A DNA stretch of 8,472 nucleotides from an uncultured Prevotellaceae bacterium (lineage in GTDB: Bacteria; Bacteroidota; Bacteroidia; Bacteroidales; Bacteroidaceae). The DNA lies in assembly GCA_946403615.1 (NCBI GenBank), contig CAMJAO010000078.1, positions 1 through 8,472 on the forward strand, read 5' to 3'. A program made the position numbers and the translations under genes. Positions 1 through 5,054 of the stretch are shown in pieces (positions within the stretch are counted from its first letter, which is position 1; every line of letters begins with the position of its first letter). The notes under the pieces are model-generated. The model made no database searches and was not told the DNA's origin. It saw only the letters and a list, made by a program, of their open reading frames with translations.

Positions 1-40
1 CGGAGCATTGAACCCCGAAAAATTTTCCCGAAAGCGGATG

Positions 41-72
41 CAAAAGTACGGCGAAATTTCCAATGCCACAAA
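41..72 (-). promoter_or_regulatory. Bacteroidetes-type promoter for a leftward gene outside the window
   Basis: Read on the minus strand, TACTTTTG (48-41) is a perfect match to the Bacteroidetes -7 consensus TAnnTTTG. A TTTG -33 element (72-69) lies 20 bp upstream of it, the usual spacing. Transcription would start near position 35 and run off the left edge. The match is seen directly; the existence of the downstream gene is inferred. Confidence 0.7.
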
Positions 73-91
73 TTTTTTCAGCATTATTTTC

Positions 92-107
92 ACTTTTAGG
101 TAAAAGT
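92..107. repeat. 16-bp palindrome beside the leftward promoter
   Basis: ACTTTTA-GG-TAAAAGT has two perfect 7-bp arms around a 2-bp centre. It lies about 20 bp upstream of the -33 element of the leftward promoter, where an operator or activator site could sit. No regulator is recognised. In an A/T-rich region a chance palindrome is possible. Confidence 0.35.
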
Positions 108-256
108 TTTCTGATTTCTTTACAAAACCACAAAAACAAAGGAGATTTACACATTATAATATATTATATATGGGATAAAAAAGCAGGCCGATCACATGAC
201 TGAAGCGGAAAATGTAGGGGAAAATTGCAAAAAAATCGAAAAAAGGGAGGCTCAGA

Positions 257-288
257 TTTGGAAGATTGAGTGGAAAGGTATATTTTTG
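257..288 (+). promoter_or_regulatory. Bacteroidetes-type promoter of the Bax inhibitor-1 gene
   Basis: TTTG (257-260), a 20-bp spacer and TATTTTTG (281-288) match the -33/-7 consensus of the Bacteroidetes primary sigma factor. Predicted transcription start is about 295, giving a leader of roughly 35 nt before the ATG at 331. The position rules out translation from the in-frame ATG at 196, which would lie upstream of the transcript. Confidence 0.75.
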
Positions 289-330
289 CCAACCAAATAC
301 AAATCAATAACCCTATTTACACATAATAAA

Positions 331-1041
331 ATGACACAAGAAGAATTAACAAGAATGATCAACGAGCAGGAAGGGGCTTTGTCACTGGCTTTCCCCGCCC
401 TGATGCGCAAGGTCTATCTTTGGATGGCTTTGGCACTGACGATTACCGGTTTCACCTCGATGATTATATTGTCGAACGAGAGTTTCATTTATACGCTGTT
501 TAACAACCAACTTTTGTTCTGGGGTCTGGTTATCGGCGAACTGATTCTGGTGTTTTCGCTCAGTGCACGTATCCACAAGATGTCGATCACGACCGCCACA
601 ATCATGTTTGTGCTCTACTCGGTCATCAACGGTGTGACGTTGGCACCGCTGCTTTTCTTTTACACGAAGACCTCAATAGCAAAGGTGTTCTTCATCACGG
701 CGGGCACGTTCGGCGTGATGTCGCTGATCGGTTACACGACCAAGACAGACCTCTCTTCGATAGGCAAGATACTGTTCATGGCACTCATCGGCCTGATTAT
801 CGCCACGGTGGTGAATCTGTTCATGCACAGCAGTACGCTTGACCTGATTATCAGTTATGCGGGTGTGGTTATCTTCGTAGGCCTGACCGCTTGGGACACA
901 CAGAAGATCAAACGAATGCTGGCCATGTGTGAGGAGCCCGATGAGCAGGCACACAAGATTGCGCTGATGGGTTCTCTGGCCCTCTATCTTGATTTCATCA
1001 ACCTTTTCATCTGGTTGCTGCGCATCTTGGGCGACAGATGA
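331..1041 (+). CDS. Bax inhibitor-1 (BI-1/YccA/YetJ) family membrane protein
   Basis: A 236-residue, mostly hydrophobic protein of the TMBIM/BI-1 family, which sits in the inner membrane. Characterised relatives include the pH-sensitive calcium leak channel YetJ of Bacillus and E. coli YccA, which modulates the FtsH protease. About seven membrane segments can be seen near residues 28-48, 62-79, 88-110, 117-136, 146-165, 170-188 and 209-231. The family hallmark is near the C-terminus: LYLDFINLF with Asp221, plus Asp189 in TAWDTQK; these correspond to the di-aspartate pair of YetJ. The ATG at 331 was chosen over an in-frame ATG 135 bp upstream because a promoter lies between them and the extra 45 residues are low-complexity and unlike the family. 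It is monocistronic, followed by a terminator. Family assignment is secure; physiological role is not known from the sequence. Confidence 0.92.
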   Translation: MTQEELTRMINEQEGALSLAFPALMRKVYLWMALALTITGFTSMIILSNESFIYTLFNNQLLFWGLVIGELILVFSLSARIHKMSITTATIMFVLYSVINGVTLAPLLFFYTKTSIAKVFFITAGTFGVMSLIGYTTKTDLSSIGKILFMALIGLIIATVVNLFMHSSTLDLIISYAGVVIFVGLTAWDTQKIKRMLAMCEEPDEQAHKIALMGSLALYLDFINLFIWLLRILGDR

Positions 1042-1106
1042 TAAATGTTAAAAATCAGCCAACAGTCAGTTGTCAGCAGAAGACATTGGCGAGAAGATAA
1101 AGACGG

Positions 1107-1136
1107 TAATAGCCAGAGAGTTGTCTCTGGCTATTA
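1107..1136 (+). terminator. Hairpin terminator between the BI-1 gene and the arg operon
   Basis: A perfect 13-bp stem (1107-1119 with 1124-1136, core AATAGCCAGAGA) closes a GTTG tetraloop. It lies about 65 bp after the BI-1 stop codon and before the argR promoter. The downstream tract (TTGTGTAT) is only modestly T-rich, so termination may be imperfect, but the stem is by far the strongest local structure. It separates the BI-1 unit from the arginine unit. Confidence 0.75.
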
Positions 1137-1168
1137 TTGTGTATATGGGTTTGTATTTCTATACATTT

Positions 1169-1186
1169 TTTGCGGCAAAATGCAAT
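1169..1186. promoter_or_regulatory. ARG-box-like site 3 (ArgR operator, distal)
   Basis: TGCG and TGCA half-sites (1171-1174, 1181-1184) are separated by 6 bp, the spacing of the ARG box TGNATWWWWATNCA. It is the weakest of the three boxes, with the left half departing from consensus. Its start is exactly 21 bp from that of the next box, the 18-bp box plus 3-bp spacing seen in paired E. coli ARG boxes. Confidence 0.45.
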
Positions 1187-1189
1187 TAT

Positions 1190-1207
1190 CATGCATTTTT
1201 CCGCATA
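1190..1207. promoter_or_regulatory. ARG-box-like site 2 (ArgR operator, middle)
   Basis: ATGCATTTTTCCGCAT (1191-1206) has TGCA and CGCA half-sites with the canonical 6-bp internal spacing, and ATGC/GCAT outer arms that are exact inverse copies. Two of ten fixed or W positions of the E. coli core consensus differ. It lies just upstream of the -33 region of argR. Confidence 0.55.
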
Positions 1208-1211
1208 AATA

Positions 1212-1243
1212 TTTTTTCATATGCATAAAAATGCGTACTTTTG
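1212..1243 (+). promoter_or_regulatory. Promoter of the argR-led operon
   Basis: TACTTTTG (1236-1243) is a perfect TAnnTTTG -7 element. The -33 position at 20-bp spacing reads TTTT, one base off TTTG. Transcription should start near 1250, leaving a short leader of about 20 nt before the argR ATG. No other TAnnTTTG match was noticed just upstream of the later genes, so this may drive the whole run. Confidence 0.7.
1220..1237. promoter_or_regulatory. ARG-box-like site 1 overlapping the argR promoter
   Basis: TATGCATAAAAATGCGTA matches the 18-bp E. coli ARG box consensus wnTGNATwwwwATNCAnw at every constrained position except one (G for A in the right half). It fills the spacer between the -33 and -7 elements and touches the -7 hexamer, so a bound ArgR hexamer would block RNA polymerase. 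This supports autoregulation of argR and repression of the operon by arginine. Inference from consensus; binding has not been shown here. Confidence 0.65.
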
Positions 1244-1270
1244 CAAGCCAAAAAGTATAAAAATACGGAT

Positions 1271-1747
1271 ATGAAAGTAAAGAACAGTAGGATGGAAGCG
1301 CTGAAGATGCTGATTTCGAGCATGGAATTAGGCAGTCAGGAAGAAGTGTTGCAAGCGCTGGAGAAAGAAGGTTTCAAACTGACTCAGGCGACACTGAGCC
1401 GCGATTTGAAGCAGTTGAAAGTGGCGAAGGCGGCAAGCATGAACGGCAAATACGTTTATGTGTTGCCCAACGAGACGATGTATAAGCGTATCAGCAAGCC
1501 ACGCAGTGCGACAGAGATGCTCCAGACCTCGGGGTTTCTGTCAATCAATTTCTCCGGCAACACGGGTGTGATAAAGACACGTCCCGGATATGCCAGCAGT
1601 ATCGCTTACAACATCGACAACAGCGACATCCCCGAGATATTGGGCACCATTGCAGGTGATGACACTATCTTTATCGTCATCCGTGAAGGCGCGTCGAAGA
1701 AAGACGTGATCAATGGTCTCAATATGATTCTCCCCAACATGAACTGA
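1271..1747 (+). CDS. argR: Arginine repressor ArgR
   Basis: A 158-residue arginine-responsive repressor of the ArgR/AhrC family, normally a hexamer that binds ARG boxes when loaded with arginine. The N-terminal winged helix-turn-helix has the signature TQATLSRDL at residues 38-46. The C-terminal oligomerisation and arginine-binding domain shows TRPGYA (103-108) and GTIAGDD (125-131), whose paired aspartates contact the ligand in known structures. Length is typical. The ATG at 1271 was chosen; an in-frame TTG at 1241 falls inside the -7 promoter element and cannot be transcribed. Three ARG-box-like sites precede the gene, so self-repression is likely. It leads the operon, 13 bp before the GNAT gene. 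Confidence 0.95.
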   Translation: MKVKNSRMEALKMLISSMELGSQEEVLQALEKEGFKLTQATLSRDLKQLKVAKAASMNGKYVYVLPNETMYKRISKPRSATEMLQTSGFLSINFSGNTGVIKTRPGYASSIAYNIDNSDIPEILGTIAGDDTIFIVIREGASKKDVINGLNMILPNMN

Positions 1748-1760
1748 CTTTAAGATAAAA

Positions 1761-2372
1761 ATGGAAGAAATAACAGTGGTAGTGGCCGATGCGTCGCACG
1801 AGAAATATGTTGATACGATACTACAGACAATAGCCGACGCGGCAAAAGTCCGCGGCACAGGTATTGCTCGTCGTACGCATGAATACGTGACCACGAAGAT
1901 GCGAGAGGCAAAAGCGGTGATAGCCTTGGAGGGCGACCGTTTTGCCGGATTCAGTTATATCGAAACCTGGGGCAACAAACAGTATGTGACAACATCAGGA
2001 TTGATAGTCCACCCCGACTATCGCGGCAGAGGCGTTGCCAAGCGTATCAAGGAACTGACGTTCTCATTGGCCCGCACACGTTGGCCCCACGCCAAGATTT
2101 TCAGTCTGACGAGCGGTGCGGCCGTGATGAAGATGAACACCGAACTGGGTTATCAGCCAGTGACGTTCGCCGACCTGACCGACGACGAAGCCTTCTGGCG
2201 TGGTTGCGAGGGTTGCTGTAATGTGGACATTCTGAAACGCACGGGCCGCAAATATTGTATCTGCACCGCCATGCTTTATGACCCTGAGGAACATCTGCCC
2301 GCGAAAATACCGCAGGAAGTGATTGAGCGGATACAGAGCATTGACGGAGAGTTCAAGGGATCAGAGGATTGA
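1761..2372 (+). CDS. GNAT-family acyltransferase, candidate N-acylglutamate synthase
   Basis: A 203-residue GNAT protein. Motif A, which binds the acyl-CoA pyrophosphate, is seen as LIVHPDYRGRGVAKRI (81-96, RxxGxA pattern from Arg88), and the motif B region as NTELGYQP (126-133). A cysteine-rich C-terminal part follows: Cys149, 152, 153, 166 and 168 (CxxCC then CxC), which could bind a metal or be structural. Its place between argR and argG, with no argA or argJ in sight, suggests it acylates glutamate to open the arginine pathway. I recall, without being able to verify it here, that the Bacteroides thetaiotaomicron gene at this position was tied to arginine synthesis by mutant fitness and proposed as an N-succinylglutamate synthase. 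The acyl donor could be succinyl-CoA or acetyl-CoA. GNAT fold is certain; substrate is inferred. Confidence 0.8.
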   Translation: MEEITVVVADASHEKYVDTILQTIADAAKVRGTGIARRTHEYVTTKMREAKAVIALEGDRFAGFSYIETWGNKQYVTTSGLIVHPDYRGRGVAKRIKELTFSLARTRWPHAKIFSLTSGAAVMKMNTELGYQPVTFADLTDDEAFWRGCEGCCNVDILKRTGRKYCICTAMLYDPEEHLPAKIPQEVIERIQSIDGEFKGSED

Positions 2373-2421
2373 AGAAACGGAGGAATTGTCAAGAGAATAA
2401 ATCATATTAAATAACAATCAA

Positions 2422-3624
2422 ATGGGTAAAAAGAAAGTAGTGGTAGCCTTTTCAGGCGGATTAGACACCTCATACACCGTAATGAAACTGACGCAAGACG
2501 GTTACGACGTATATGCCGCTTGTGCCAACACAGGCGGTTTCAGCGACGAACAACTGAAGAAAAACGAAGAGAACGCTTATAAACTGGGCGCCGTAGCATA
2601 CGTGACGCTCGACGTGACACAGGAATATTATGCGAAATCATTGAAATACATGATTTTTGGCAATGTGCTCCGCAACAACTGCTACCCCATCTCTGTGAGC
2701 AGCGAGCGCATCTTCCAAGCCATCGCCATTGCCCGCTATGCCAAGGAGATTGGCGCCGACGCCATCGCACACGGCAGCACAGGCGCAGGCAATGACCAGA
2801 TACGGTTTGACATGACCTTCCTGGTGATGGCCCCCGGCGTGGAGATCATCACCCTGACACGCGACAAGAAACTGACCCGCAAGGAAGAGGTGGACTATCT
2901 CAACGAGCACGGTTTCTTCGCCGACTTCACCAAACTGAAATACAGTTACAACGTAGGTATCTGGGGCACCAGTATCTGTGGCGGAGAATTGCTCGACCCC
3001 ACTCAGGGACTGCCCGAGGAAGCCTATCTGAAACACGTGACCGCCAAGAAAGACGAGTCGTTGCTGACCATCACCTTTGAGAAAGGCGAAATCAAGGCAG
3101 TGAACGGCGAGGAATTCAGCGACAAGGTGAAGGCCATCCAGAAAATCGAGGAAATCGGCGCATCGTATGCCATCGGCCGCGACTGCAACGTGGGCGACAC
3201 CATCATCGGCATCAAAGGCCGAGTAGGTTTTGAAGCCGCAGCCCCCAAACTCATCATCGAGGCACACCGTCTGCTGGAGAAATCAACTCTATCGAAGTGG
3301 CAGCAATACTGGAAAGACCAGGTGGCCAACTGGTATGGCATGTTCCTGCATGAGAGTCAGTACCTGGAGCCTGTGATGCCCGACATCGAGGCCATGTTGA
3401 CCTCTTCGCAGCGCAATGTGAGCGGCACCGCCATTCTGAAACTCCGTCCTTATGGTTTTGAGGCCGTAGGCATCGATTCTGACAACGACCTGACCAAGTC
3501 GAAACTGGGCGAATACGGCGAGACACAGACCGGTTGGACCGCTGACGAGGCGAAGGGATTCATCAAGGTGTCGAGCACTCCGCTGAGAGTGTATTACGGC
3601 ATCCACCCTGATGAAGAGAGATAA
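2422..3624 (+). CDS. argG: Argininosuccinate synthase ArgG
   Basis: Cytoplasmic enzyme joining citrulline and aspartate, with ATP cleaved to AMP and PPi, to give argininosuccinate, the penultimate step of arginine synthesis. The N-type ATP pyrophosphatase P-loop is AFSGGLDTS (9-17). The nucleotide and citrulline-binding segment HGSTGAGNDQIRFD (117-130) is the counterpart of the usual HGCTGKGNDQVRFE, and GIWGTSICGGE matches the conserved WGRSIEGG region. At 400 residues it has the normal family length. It starts 49 bp after the GNAT gene, with an A/T-rich leader (AATAACAATCAA) and no Shine-Dalgarno, typical of Bacteroidetes. argH, the next enzyme, is not in the window. Confidence 0.96.
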   Translation: MGKKKVVVAFSGGLDTSYTVMKLTQDGYDVYAACANTGGFSDEQLKKNEENAYKLGAVAYVTLDVTQEYYAKSLKYMIFGNVLRNNCYPISVSSERIFQAIAIARYAKEIGADAIAHGSTGAGNDQIRFDMTFLVMAPGVEIITLTRDKKLTRKEEVDYLNEHGFFADFTKLKYSYNVGIWGTSICGGELLDPTQGLPEEAYLKHVTAKKDESLLTITFEKGEIKAVNGEEFSDKVKAIQKIEEIGASYAIGRDCNVGDTIIGIKGRVGFEAAAPKLIIEAHRLLEKSTLSKWQQYWKDQVANWYGMFLHESQYLEPVMPDIEAMLTSSQRNVSGTAILKLRPYGFEAVGIDSDNDLTKSKLGEYGETQTGWTADEAKGFIKVSSTPLRVYYGIHPDEER

Positions 3625-3665
3625 AAGGCGTATCCATAAACTATATCATAGCACAACAACCTGAT

Positions 3666-3857
3666 ATGCAAAAGCGTTTTTATTTATCACAGACAGACAA
3701 GAAAATCGGCGGCGTCTGCGGCGGGCTGGGCGAGTATTTCAATATTGACTCGCTGTTGGTGCGCGCCGGATTCATCGCTGCCTTTTTCTGCCTTGGCACA
3801 GGTGTCATGGCCTATATCATCCTATGGCTGTTGGCTCCCAAACAACCTGGATATTAA
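3666..3857 (+). CDS. Small PspC-domain membrane protein
   Basis: A 63-residue protein that is almost entirely one PspC domain. The hallmark KKIGGVCGGLGEYFNID lies at residues 12-28, followed by one hydrophobic membrane segment near 31-56 and a short basic tail. PspC of E. coli acts in the phage-shock envelope stress response, but stand-alone short PspC proteins in Bacteroidetes have no established role. It sits 41 bp after argG and 12 bp before argC on the same strand, so it is co-transcribed with arginine enzymes. Nothing in the sequence links it mechanistically to arginine, and it could simply be a passenger. Domain assignment is secure. Confidence 0.88.
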   Translation: MQKRFYLSQTDKKIGGVCGGLGEYFNIDSLLVRAGFIAAFFCLGTGVMAYIILWLLAPKQPGY

Positions 3858-3869
3858 TAGAAAGATGAT

Positions 3870-4880
3870 ATGATCAAAATAGGAATATTAGGTGCCGCAG
3901 GCTACACTGGTGGCGAACTGATTCGCCTGCTTTTGAATCATCCCGAGGCAGAGATTGTGTTTGCCAACTCCGAGAGCAATGCGGGCAATCTGGTGAGCGA
4001 CGTGCACGAGGGATTAATCGGCGACACCGACCTGCGGTTTACCGACCAGATGCCTTTCGACGCAGTAGATGTGGTGTTCTTCTGCTTCGGCCACGGCAAA
4101 AGCGAGGCGTTTCTTCGTGAGCATGCCATCCCCGAGAAAGTGAAAATCATCGACTTGGCACAGGATTTCAGGTTGAAGGGCACAGGCGGCAGCACTCTGA
4201 CCGGTAATCGTACACTCACCCCCGACAACCATGATTTCGTATACGGCCTGCCCGAGATAAACAAGGCGGAGATAGCAAAGGCGTGTCATTTGGCCAATCC
4301 CGGTTGTTTTGCCACAGCCATACAGTTGGCACTGCTGCCGGCCGCCTCATTGGGGCTGTTGACCGACGACGTGGCCGTGAACGCCATCACCGGCAGCACG
4401 GGGGCAGGACAGAAGCCCGGCGCCACGACACATTTCTCATGGCGCAATAACAATCTGAGCATCTACAAGCCCTTCCAGCATCAGCATATCGCCGAAATAC
4501 GGCAATCGCTGACACAGTTGCAAGGTCACCTGGAGGCCGCCATCGACTTCATCCCCTATCGTGGCGACTTCGCCCGAGGCATATTCTGTACCGCCGTGGT
4601 AAAGACCGACCGACCCGCCGAAGATATCATCCAGGCTTATCAAGCCTTCTATGCCGATGCCGCCTTCACGCACTACAGCGACAAGCCCATCGATCTGAAA
4701 CAAGTGGTGAACACCAACAAAGCACTCGTTCACTGTGAAAAATACGGCAATAAACTGCTCATCACCTCATGCATCGACAACCTGCTGAAAGGAGCCGTGG
4801 GCCAGGCCGTACAGAACATGAATATCATGTTTGGAATAGAAGAGAGTACAGGATTGAGGCTGAAAGCAAGCGCATTTTAA
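3870..4880 (+). CDS. argC: N-acetyl (or N-succinyl) gamma-glutamyl-phosphate reductase ArgC
   Basis: NADPH-dependent reduction of N-acyl-gamma-glutamyl phosphate to the semialdehyde, the third step of arginine synthesis. The 336-residue protein begins with a Rossmann dinucleotide-binding motif, GAAGYTG (8-14). The catalytic cysteine is Cys146 in NPGCFATA, and the HxH pair His204/His206 in HQHIAEI matches the general-base region of the family. Length is normal. It follows the PspC gene by 12 bp. In Bacteroides the natural acyl group is thought to be succinyl rather than acetyl, because the downstream transcarbamylase of B. fragilis uses N-succinylornithine; the sequence of ArgC alone cannot settle that. 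Confidence 0.95.
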   Translation: MIKIGILGAAGYTGGELIRLLLNHPEAEIVFANSESNAGNLVSDVHEGLIGDTDLRFTDQMPFDAVDVVFFCFGHGKSEAFLREHAIPEKVKIIDLAQDFRLKGTGGSTLTGNRTLTPDNHDFVYGLPEINKAEIAKACHLANPGCFATAIQLALLPAASLGLLTDDVAVNAITGSTGAGQKPGATTHFSWRNNNLSIYKPFQHQHIAEIRQSLTQLQGHLEAAIDFIPYRGDFARGIFCTAVVKTDRPAEDIIQAYQAFYADAAFTHYSDKPIDLKQVVNTNKALVHCEKYGNKLLITSCIDNLLKGAVGQAVQNMNIMFGIEESTGLRLKASAF

Positions 4881-4884
4881 AAAT

Positions 4885-4900
4885 ACCCGCCACTTCGGGT
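4885..4900 (+). other. Small hairpin just after the argC stop
   Basis: ACCCG (4885-4889) pairs perfectly with CGGGT (4896-4900) around a CCACTT loop. It begins 5 bp after the argC stop codon. It has no downstream T tract (CTTCATAAAG follows), so it is not a standard intrinsic terminator; it might stabilise the argC 3' end or act as a processing site. Confidence 0.35.
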
Positions 4901-4917
4901 CTTCATAAAGAAAAACA

Positions 4918-4944
4918 ACGGATTGAACGGATGATACGGATTTT
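4918..4944 (+). repeat. Three tandem 9-bp units beginning ACGGAT
   Basis: ACGGATTGA, ACGGATGAT and ACGGATTTT follow one another with no gap. A fourth copy, ACGGATTTA, occurs at 4994-5002 preceded by the same TGAT. Copies 3 and 4 share TGATACGGATTT. The origin is unknown; it may be part of a dispersed intergenic repeat. Confidence 0.6.
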
Positions 4945-5024
4945 AGACTACTGAACCGGGCAAGAGCCCCACTGACCGCAAGGCAGTAATGATACGGATT
5001 TATCAGATTCTATCACAGCAGTCT
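4945..5024 (+). ncRNA. Possible structured RNA element between argC and argD
   Basis: Four complementary pairings nest neatly. An outer stem AGACTACTG (4945-4953) pairs with CAGCAGTCT (5016-5024) at 8 of 9 positions. Inside it are GGGC-AAGA-GCCC (4958-4969), ACTG-A-CC with a GCAA tetraloop and GG-CAGT (4971-4987, GNRA-type loop, one bulged A), and TGATA-CGGATT-TATCA (4990-5005). The result is a possible four-way junction of about 80 nt ending 30 nt before the argD start. It matches no riboswitch class I recognise. It could be a cis-regulatory leader of argD, an mRNA processing element, or a mobile-repeat remnant. The pairings are seen in the sequence; function is speculative. Confidence 0.35.
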
Positions 5025-5054
5025 GGAATTCTATTCTCCTAAACACAATTAAGA

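Larger units (their letters stand above)
1..330. other. Intergenic region with divergent promoters
   Basis: No convincing gene lies here. The stretch is A/T-rich and holds a leftward promoter, a 16-bp palindrome next to it, and the rightward promoter of the Bax inhibitor-1 gene, each listed separately. On the minus strand an ATG at 8-6 could be the start codon of the leftward gene, but only 8 bases of it would be inside the window, so this is a guess. A reading frame open from position 196 on the plus strand is only an upstream extension of the Bax inhibitor-1 gene and crosses its promoter. Confidence 0.7.

Noticed and set aside
155..168. Perfect 14-bp palindrome TATAATATATTATA
   Set aside because: It is made only of A and T in an A/T-rich stretch, where such palindromes arise easily; no promoter or gene start depends on it.
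196..330. In-frame upstream ATG extending the BI-1 protein by 45 residues
   Set aside because: A consensus promoter at 257-288 lies inside this stretch, and the extra residues are Lys/Glu-rich and unlike the family N-terminus; the ATG at 331 fits both.
1045..1260. 71-codon plus-strand open frame between the BI-1 gene and argR
   Set aside because: It runs through the terminator hairpin, all three ARG-box-like sites and the argR promoter, and its product has no recognisable feature.
1241..1270. TTG as a possible upstream start of argR
   Set aside because: It lies within the -7 element, upstream of the predicted transcription start.
2638..3267. Long minus-strand open frame (209 codons) inside argG
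   Set aside because: It mirrors the codon pattern of a clear argG gene, has no family features, and no promoter was noticed for it.
4769..4954. 61-codon plus-strand frame overlapping the argC 3' end
   Set aside because: It is mostly an out-of-frame reading of argC and ends in the repeat region, with no supporting feature.
4954..4990. Resemblance to part of a cobalamin riboswitch (CACTGACCGCAAGG)
   Set aside because: The rest of the conserved core (such as the AGCCAGGAGACC segment) is missing, and argD is not a cobalamin-linked gene.
4918..5005. ACGG motifs suggestive of a guanidine-II (mini-ykkC) riboswitch
   Set aside because: That class needs ACGR as the tetraloop of two GC-rich hairpins; here ACGG lies in unpaired tandem repeats or a six-base loop closed by A-T pairs.
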